Notes under the pieces: generated by a model
Seen by the model: only the letters and a program-made list of their open reading frames with translations
Told to the model about the DNA's origin: nothing
Database searches by the model: none
Shown here: positions 59,030 to 64,000 of the stretch, piece after piece
Layout of the letters: each line of letters opens with the position of its first letter
Position numbering within the stretch: the first letter of the stretch is position 1
Made by a program: the position numbers and the translations under genes
Origin: JAEUIE01 sp046350055
GTDB taxonomy: Bacteria > Planctomycetota > Planctomycetia > Gemmatales > HRBIN36
Assembly: GCA_046350055.1 (NCBI GenBank)
Contig: JAXMBC010000001.1
Location: 4,898,001-4,962,000 of the forward strand
DNA: 64,000 bases
Reading direction: 5' to 3'

Positions 59030-60223
59030 ATGCTGACCACACTGGATAAATATCTCCTGCGCAACTTTCTGTTTGCCTACCTGGCTACATTCAGTTGCCT
59101 CGTTTTGATGTACATCGTCATTGATGTCTTTGCCAAGTTTGAAGAGTTCACTGCTCCCGATCCCGCTCGCCAGGCAATCAAGGAAACCCGGGCGAACGCC
59201 GCCGATACGACAGGCCACAAACACCGTCAGGGTAAACCTGTCCGCGAAGAAACGGCGTCTCAGCGAGCCTGGCTCTTCTGTCGCAATGTCGTAGTCTTCT
59301 ATGGCTACCGCATTCCCGTCTTCTTCCAGCGGGTCAATGGCATCATGCTGCTCCTGGCTGGCGCCTTTACCCTGGGGCTCCTCGAACGACGCAATGAACT
59401 GATGCCCATACTCTCATCGGGTGTTTCCATGCGGCGATTGCTGATTCCGCTGGGAGCGGTCACTTCGTTTTTCCTGGTGCTGCAACTGCTCGATACGGAA
59501 CTGGTCATTCCTCATTGTGCGGACAATCTGCTCAGGCAGGCGGAAGACCCGCTGGGCAAACGACCATTGCTCGTGCCTGGCACCTTCGATGATCGCCATA
59601 TCCACATCGAAGCCCGTGTGGCATACCCTCTCCGGCAGATGATCCAGTATGCCCGCGTCACCCTGCCTCCCGACCTGGCGGGGAACACCATCCACATCAA
59701 TTCGATGGAAATGTTCTATCACCCCGGCACCGGTGCCCATGACCACGGCTGGATCATGAATGGCTGCAAGCCTGAAAAGCTGCAAATCAAACATCCCGCC
59801 ATACGCGAAATTCAGCCCGGCCAGTTCTTCCTGCATACCGAGCTGAGTTACACCCGGCTGACACGACGCCCCAATTGGTATCTCTATCATTCCACCGCCC
59901 AGCTCATGGACGTCATTGAGAATGAACAAGGCGTGGCACAACGCTCCGCCATTATCGGCCAGGTGCATCAGCGTATGCTGGCCCCGATCTATGATCTGCT
60001 CCTGATTCTGCTGGGACTGCCGATCATCGCCGGCCGTTCTGAATGGAACATCTTCATTCGTGTCGGCTGGTGCCTCCTGATCTTTGCCATGATGCAGGGG
60101 CTGGGGATGGCCAGCACCATGATGGCCAAGAATGATGCCGTCGATCCCGCCCTGGCTGCCTGGCTGCCATTGCTGATGTTCGGCCCCTTCGTTCCACCAG
60201 TACTTACGTCGATGCGGACGTGA
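59030..60223 (+). CDS. LptF/LptG-family permease (second copy)
   Basis: 397 residues from MLTTLDKYLLRNFLFAYLATFSCLVLMYIVIDVF, close to the LptF/G consensus start. A charged insert (about 50-75) precedes NVVVFYGYRIPVFFQRVNGIMLLLAGAFTLGLLERRNELMPILSSGVSMRRLL, and the C-terminal TM bundle contains LGLPIIAGRS. It partners the preceding gene in the LPS export permease. The ATPase LptB is not in the window. Its end overlaps queG by 20 bases in antisense. Confidence 0.88.
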   Translation: MLTTLDKYLLRNFLFAYLATFSCLVLMYIVIDVFAKFEEFTAPDPARQAIKETRANAADTTGHKHRQGKPVREETASQRAWLFCRNVVVFYGYRIPVFFQRVNGIMLLLAGAFTLGLLERRNELMPILSSGVSMRRLLIPLGAVTSFFLVLQLLDTELVIPHCADNLLRQAEDPLGKRPLLVPGTFDDRHIHIEARVAYPLRQMIQYARVTLPPDLAGNTIHINSMEMFYHPGTGAHDHGWIMNGCKPEKLQIKHPAIREIQPGQFFLHTELSYTRLTRRPNWYLYHSTAQLMDVIENEQGVAQRSAIIGQVHQRMLAPIYDLLLILLGLPIIAGRSEWNIFIRVGWCLLIFAMMQGLGMASTMMAKNDAVDPALAAWLPLLMFGPFVPPVLTSMRT

Positions 60224-61274
60224 CGCTACGCCCGTTCAATCGTTCTATTGCCCAGACAGCTGCTTCACGCACCACCATATCTGGCGATTCGTGCAGCACC
60301 TGTTGCAGTACGGCTAGGGCACGCTCATCACCCCGATTGCCAAGCACCAGACACGCATTGCGAAGCAACCCCTGTCGCTTCGTTCGCCACAGGGCTGTGG
60401 CGCGGAAGTGCTGCCTGAACGAGGCCTCATCCATCTGCAATAACGCAATCAGGTCGATGCTATTCATTCCCTCAGCATGCCAATCGGCCTGAAGCAACTG
60501 CATCTCACGCCCCGCTGGAGCCTTGCGATTCCACGGGCACACATCCTGACAGATATCGCAGCCGAAAAGCCACTCACCCAGTCCCTCACGATGCTCTGCC
60601 GGAATACTGCCCCGCAATTCGATCGTGTGATAGCTGATGCACCTGGTGGCATCCAGCACGCCGGGCTGGGGAAAGGCCTGCGTCGGGCAGGCATCCAGGC
60701 AGGCGGTGCAGGTGCCACAGTGACTGGCTACATGCGGTTGGTCAGGGTCCAGTTCCACCGTCGTCAGCAATGCCCCCAGCAGCAGAAAGCTCCCCATCTT
60801 CTTGTGGATAAGCATCGTGTTCTTGCCAAACCAGCCCAGCCCCGCGAGACGGGCATAGTCCCGCTCCAGCAGCGGAGCACTGTCTACGACACCACGCGAG
60901 AGCGCCCCCGGCTGCTCCACCGCTAACCATTCACATACTTGATTGAGCTTCGCCCAAAGTAACGGATGATAGTCGCCCCCCAAAGCATAGCTGGCCACTC
61001 GGCCGTGGTTGACAGGCGTTGGTGAACTTCGGAGTGCTGGCTGATGGTAGGAGATACCCAGCATCACAATACTGCGGGTACCGGGGAGAATGTCATCCAG
61101 ATTGGAGCGGGCAGCAGCACCCGCTTCGAGGTACTTCATCTCGCCGGCATAGCCCTGTTCAAGCCAATTCAGAAAGCGGTCCAGGCCAGCGGCGGGTTGT
61201 GCCACCGTAACACCCACGAGTTCAAAACCGAGGTCAAACGCCCTGGCCTTGAGTTGTTCCGTGAGTGTGGGCAC
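60204..61274 (-). CDS. queG: Epoxyqueuosine reductase QueG
   Basis: 356 residues from GTG 61274, with GGAGG about 8 bases upstream inside the end of the SDR gene. QueG reduces epoxyqueuosine in tRNA to queuosine with cobalamin and two [4Fe-4S] clusters. Motifs: GRVASYALGGDYHPLLWAKL, VDSAPLLERDYARLAGLGWFGKNTMLI, cluster one CGTCTACLDACPTQAF and cluster two CDICQDVCPWN. The C-terminal HEAT-like helices (LLRNACLVLGNRGDERALAVLQQVL) are normal. It starts 1 base after the SDR stop, so it is coupled. Confidence 0.95.
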   Translation of the reverse strand: MPTLTEQLKARAFDLGFELVGVTVAQPAAGLDRFLNWLEQGYAGEMKYLEAGAAARSNLDDILPGTRSIVMLGISYHQPALRSSPTPVNHGRVASYALGGDYHPLLWAKLNQVCEWLAVEQPGALSRGVVDSAPLLERDYARLAGLGWFGKNTMLIHKKMGSFLLLGALLTTVELDPDQPHVASHCGTCTACLDACPTQAFPQPGVLDATRCISYHTIELRGSIPAEHREGLGEWLFGCDICQDVCPWNRKAPAGREMQLLQADWHAEGMNSIDLIALLQMDEASFRQHFRATALWRTKRQGLLRNACLVLGNRGDERALAVLQQVLHESPDMVVREAAVWAIERLNGRSVTSAST

Positions 61275-61275
61275 C

Positions 61276-62022
61276 TTACATGCCTCCGGTCGCACCCAGG
61301 ATTTCTCCAGTCACCCAGCAGGCCTCTTCCGACGCCAGGAAGGCAACCACGCCAGCGATATCTTCGGGAGTACCCAGCCGTTGCAGCGGGGTATGCTTGG
61401 CTATCTTGGCGAACATCTGCTCAGGCATGGCATCACGGGCCAGCTTGGTATCAATCAGCCCGGGCGAGACGCTATTGACCCGAACCCGCTTCGGACCCAG
61501 TTCTACTGCCAGGACCTGGGTCATGGCATCGAGAGCAGCCTTGGTGCTGGTGTACAGCAGCGACTGCGATGGGCATTCACGAACGATGGCAGAACTGATG
61601 TTGATAACACTGCCACCCCCTCCACTCATCAGCGGCAGCGCCCGCTGGATAGCCAGCATCGGCCCCCGCACATTGATATTGAAGAAGCGGGCAAACTGGG
61701 CAATATCATTCTCTTCGAACGGAATCATCTCTGCGACCGCAGCGTTATTGACCAGCACATCCAGCCGAATATAGGTCTTGGCAATGGTGGCAAAGAGCGA
61801 ATCGATCTGCGACGGAATCTCCATATCACAGCGAATGGCCTGGGCCCTTCCCCCACTGAGCACGAGTTCATCACACACCCGCTCCGCCGGCTCTGCATCG
61901 TGACCGTAAGTCAGGATGACCGTGGCACCTTCCTTGGAGAGCTTGCGACAGATCGCCGCACCTATGCCACGAGAACCACCGGTCACGAGGGCAATCTTGC
62001 CAAACAAACGACGATGAGGCAT
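61276..62022 (-). CDS. SDR-family oxidoreductase (FabG-like)
   Basis: 248 residues. Cofactor motif ALVTGGSRGIGAAI (14-21 core), LDVLVNNAAVAE, the catalytic INISSAI Ser and YTSTKAALDAM (YxxxK), then RVRVNSVSPGLIDT. It resembles 3-oxoacyl-ACP reductases but an individual substrate is not decidable. It is translated just before queG in a two-gene operon. The C-terminus (ILGATGGM) carries the queG ribosome site. Confidence 0.9.
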   Translation of the reverse strand: MPHRRLFGKIALVTGGSRGIGAAICRKLSKEGATVILTYGHDAEPAERVCDELVLSGGRAQAIRCDMEIPSQIDSLFATIAKTYIRLDVLVNNAAVAEMIPFEENDIAQFARFFNINVRGPMLAIQRALPLMSGGGGSVINISSAIVRECPSQSLLYTSTKAALDAMTQVLAVELGPKRVRVNSVSPGLIDTKLARDAMPEQMFAKIAKHTPLQRLGTPEDIAGVVAFLASEEACWVTGEILGATGGM

Positions 62023-62072
62023 AGAGAAGTCTCAGGAGTTTGAGTTGTTTTATGAAATGAGCAACATTTAGC

Positions 62073-62093
62073 CCCCGGCTCCTTCAGCCGGGG
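62073..62093. repeat. Hairpin CCCCGGCT-CCTTC-AGCCGGGG
   Basis: A perfect 8-bp stem in the 253-base region between the SDR and ADP-ribosylglycohydrolase genes. It is a common type of intergenic GC hairpin and no T-run follows. Confidence 0.5.
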
Positions 62094-62275
62094 CCGGGGT
62101 GATGAACTCCCTCGCGGCATTACCCACCATAAGTTGCTTGAACTGTCAACCGACCGAGCCACAACCAGTTACACGTTGAACCCAGCCTTGTACCAGGATG
62201 TCTTCAAACATCATTGCAGCAGGCTTCACATTGCTGTACGTTGGAAGGGCGAGATTGATAATTGAGGGCTCTCCC

Positions 62276-63043
62276 ATGCTTGGTGCAATCGCAGGCGATG
62301 TGATCGGCTCGATCTATGAGCATGCTGCTCTGAAAACCAAACGGTTTCCACTTTTCCTTCCTGAGTCCTGCTTTACAGATGACAGTGTCATGACACTGGC
62401 CGTGGCCGATGCACTGCTGACTAATGGCGATTACATTCAGGCTTTCCATCGTTTCTACCACTTTTATCCACGTGCCGGATATGGTGGACAGTTCAGAAAC
62501 TGGTGTCGGCTGAAGCTCACCGAGCCTTACAACAGCTGGGGCAATGGCTCAGCTATGCGTGTATCCGCAGTTGGGCTGGCATTTAACACTATCGAGGAAG
62601 TACTTGCAGAAGCAGAACGCTCCGCAGCTGTAACTCACAACCACCCAGAAGGTATTCGAGGCGCCCAGGCTACTGCTGCTGCAGTCTTCCTGGCTCGCAG
62701 TAAGCCACCTAAGGCGGAAATCGCGAAGTACATTACGACCCAGTTTGGTTACGACCTGGAGACACCTCTCGCATCGGTACGGCCAACATATCTGCCCGAT
62801 GTCTCGTGTGCAGGCACAGTGCCCTGGGCCTTGCGCTCCTTTCTGGAAGCCGTTGGGTTTGAAGATGCGGTCCGGAATGCTATCTCCCTCGGCGGAGACG
62901 CTGATACGCTCGCTTGTATCGCTGGCGCGGTGGCAGGTGTGTACTACGGCGTACCTGATGAGATTGCTTCCAAGACTCTCTCGCGACTGGATGATCGGTT
63001 GCGAGGTGTGCTGACACGGTTTACGGAGAGGTATGATTGCTGA
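62276..63043 (+). CDS. ADP-ribosylglycohydrolase-family protein
   Basis: 255 residues from MLGAIAGDVIGSIYE, with GAGG about 8 bases upstream. The metal-binding motifs CFTDDSVMTLAVADALL and SLGGDADTLACIAGAVAG are those of DraG/ARH enzymes, which remove ADP-ribose from proteins or metabolites using two Mg ions. VTHNHPEGIRGAQATAAAVFLA is also typical. The codon use looks a little less GC-rich than in neighbours. No ADP-ribosyltransferase partner is near. Confidence 0.9.
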   Translation: MLGAIAGDVIGSIYEHAALKTKRFPLFLPESCFTDDSVMTLAVADALLTNGDYIQAFHRFYHFYPRAGYGGQFRNWCRLKLTEPYNSWGNGSAMRVSAVGLAFNTIEEVLAEAERSAAVTHNHPEGIRGAQATAAAVFLARSKPPKAEIAKYITTQFGYDLETPLASVRPTYLPDVSCAGTVPWALRSFLEAVGFEDAVRNAISLGGDADTLACIAGAVAGVYYGVPDEIASKTLSRLDDRLRGVLTRFTERYDC

Positions 63044-63351
63044 TCGCATGGTCTTTCAACGAACCCGATGCGTGACGCGGGCTACGTCCGTCATCGCCAT
63101 GCCGTAGTCACTGGAACGCCCCGAAGTGATTGGTAAGCCGACGCAAACTCTGTGTTGTCTCACTTCTCTGACCACAAACCTCCACCCTCTCACGAGCCCA
63201 ATGTCTCCCCTCTCCCCACCGGGGAGAGGGGCCGGGGGTGAGGGGGGCTCCTTTCGCGGCAACGCCCAACATTTTTACCTGTACACTTGTCAGTTCACTA
63301 CTGCCCACGCTACTGTTTAGATAGACACTACCCCCACTATGGAGACAAGTC
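63044..63351. other. 308-base intergenic region
   Basis: No gene seen. It holds the long hairpin CCCCTCTCCCC-ACC-GGGGAGAGGGG (63207-63231, perfect 11-bp stem) followed by more G-rich text. The end carries GGAG 7 bases before the next ATG. Confidence 0.6.
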
Positions 63352-64000
63352 ATGCCCCTTCTCACCACCGACTGGCACATCCCCGGCCTCCTGCCTCAGA
63401 ACGAACTCGTCCTCCTCGACGGCCTTTCCGGCGTCGGCAAGTCCCTCCTCGCCGCTCATCTCGCAGCCCGCTTCTCCAAGGTCGACGGCCAGAAGGTCGT
63501 CTACTTCTACACCAATGAGCAGGGCGATGCCTCGGGCCAGTTCCTCGCCGCCAGCGAGCCGAATTTTGATAACTGCTACTCTCACCACCTCGATCCAGAT
63601 GTCGTTGAACCCGGGGACAAGCCCTTCTGCATGCTCGAACCGATGGTCCTCTGCGTCCGCAACTTCCTCGACGAACACAAACCCACCATCCTCTTCCTCG
63701 ATGGCTTCGACGACATCCTCAGTGCCGGCCCCGACCTCTCTCCCTACGAAGCCTGCAAACTCTGGCGGCAACTCAAAAGCTATGCGATTGAATACCGCTG
63801 TACCATCGTGATCATCCGTCACAAAGGCATGCACGACAGCCGCCTCACTGGCAACGTCTCCCGCACCGCGCAGCGTATCGCCCGCTTCGGCATGACGATG
63901 CACTGGCACCCGACCGATCCCGCCAAGCGCATCATCACCATCGCCCGCTATCAGTTCGGCCCGACTGGCACCCAGTTCCACATGACCATCGATGCCGAGT
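63352..64000 (+). CDS. RecA-fold P-loop ATPase, C-terminus cut by window edge
   Basis: The first 216 residues are seen. Walker A GLSGVGKSLLAAHLA (24-31 core) and a Walker B strand ILFLDGFDDILSAG are clear, with VVYFYTNEQ between and IVIIRHKGMHDSR after, a layout like the DnaB/RepA-type AAA_25 group. No fused domain is seen so far. ATG 63352 has GGAG about 7 bases upstream. Third-position bases are strongly C-rich, more than in the neighbours. The function is not assignable without the rest. Confidence 0.75.
   Translation, partial: MPLLTTDWHIPGLLPQNELVLLDGLSGVGKSLLAAHLAARFSKVDGQKVVYFYTNEQGDASGQFLAASEPNFDNCYSHHLDPDVVEPGDKPFCMLEPMVLCVRNFLDEHKPTILFLDGFDDILSAGPDLSPYEACKLWRQLKSYAIEYRCTIVIIRHKGMHDSRLTGNVSRTAQRIARFGMTMHWHPTDPAKRIITIARYQFGPTGTQFHMTIDAE

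Noticed and set aside
63207..63231. The CCCCTCTCCCC hairpin as a rho-independent terminator
   Set aside because: No T-run follows and it is in a common G-rich intergenic text; kept only as part of the gap description.

Overview
The window looks like chromosome of a planctomycete, most likely a Gemmata-type lineage (my inference from gene content; no rRNA gene is present to test it). The signs are three PQQ-like beta-propeller proteins, a very long HEAT-repeat protein with a C-terminal CxxCH cytochrome domain, Gfo/Idh/MocA oxidoreductases (one with a Tat signal), a DUF1080 protein, two proteases carrying the LESLEERLTP N-terminal tag of planctomycete extracellular proteins, a DUF4129 protein, LptF/LptG permeases, and many weak or GTG/TTG starts. 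Base composition is GC-rich throughout. There is no phage, integrase, insertion sequence with transposase, or CRISPR array.

Layout. 1-10.8 kb, mostly minus strand: a thioredoxin-fold protein cut by the left edge, a GT87 mannosyltransferase-like membrane protein, tRNA-Arg(CCG), thiL, a giant hybrid-kinase-like protein with eroded catalytic sites, hflX and a PaaK-like ligase. 10.9-15.9 kb, plus: exbB, two exbD genes, a small membrane protein and a TM-anchored alpha/alpha-toroid protein that could take the place of TonB. 16-26.6 kb: a beta-propeller protein, aminotransferase, Uma2 nuclease-fold protein, methyltransferase, aldehyde dehydrogenase, plsC-cmk, a DUF1579 protein and purA-uppS. 27-34.5 kb: secreted and lipoprotein genes, a HELFH metallopeptidase, a NYN protein, two divergent beta-propeller genes and an oxidoreductase. 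34.7-46 kb: a tandem duplication of M8-like proteases, the DUF4129 protein, the HEAT/cytochrome protein, a dioxovalerate-type dehydrogenase and an FkbM methyltransferase. 46-64 kb: rluB-type synthase, small conserved genes, a SUKH protein, an oxidoreductase, a thioredoxin-like gene with an in-frame TGA, methyltransferase, DUF1080, APH-like kinase, SWIM protein, the beta-helix/diheme cytochrome lipoprotein pair, LptF/LptG, queG, SDR, an ADP-ribosylglycohydrolase and a P-loop ATPase cut by the right edge.

Main discoveries. (1) The gene at 50521-51027 reads as one thioredoxin-like protein only if the TGA at 50680 is decoded as selenocysteine. It sits exactly at the first Cys of a CxxC motif (UINC) and is followed at the right distance by a SECIS-like hairpin with a GG-starting loop. 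(2) Two 110-bp intergenic elements with inverted ends (13976-14085 and 43815-43924) are the same length, carry related interiors in opposite orientation, and one supplies the TAG stop codons of both convergent neighbours. (3) Heptanucleotide tandem arrays occur at six intergenic sites, four of them as inverted pairs; one has lengthened the C-terminus of UppS. (4) An ExbB-ExbD-ExbD-toroid operon. (5) A hybrid histidine-kinase architecture that has lost its phospho-accepting His and ATP-binding boxes but keeps a receiver-like and an HPt-like domain.
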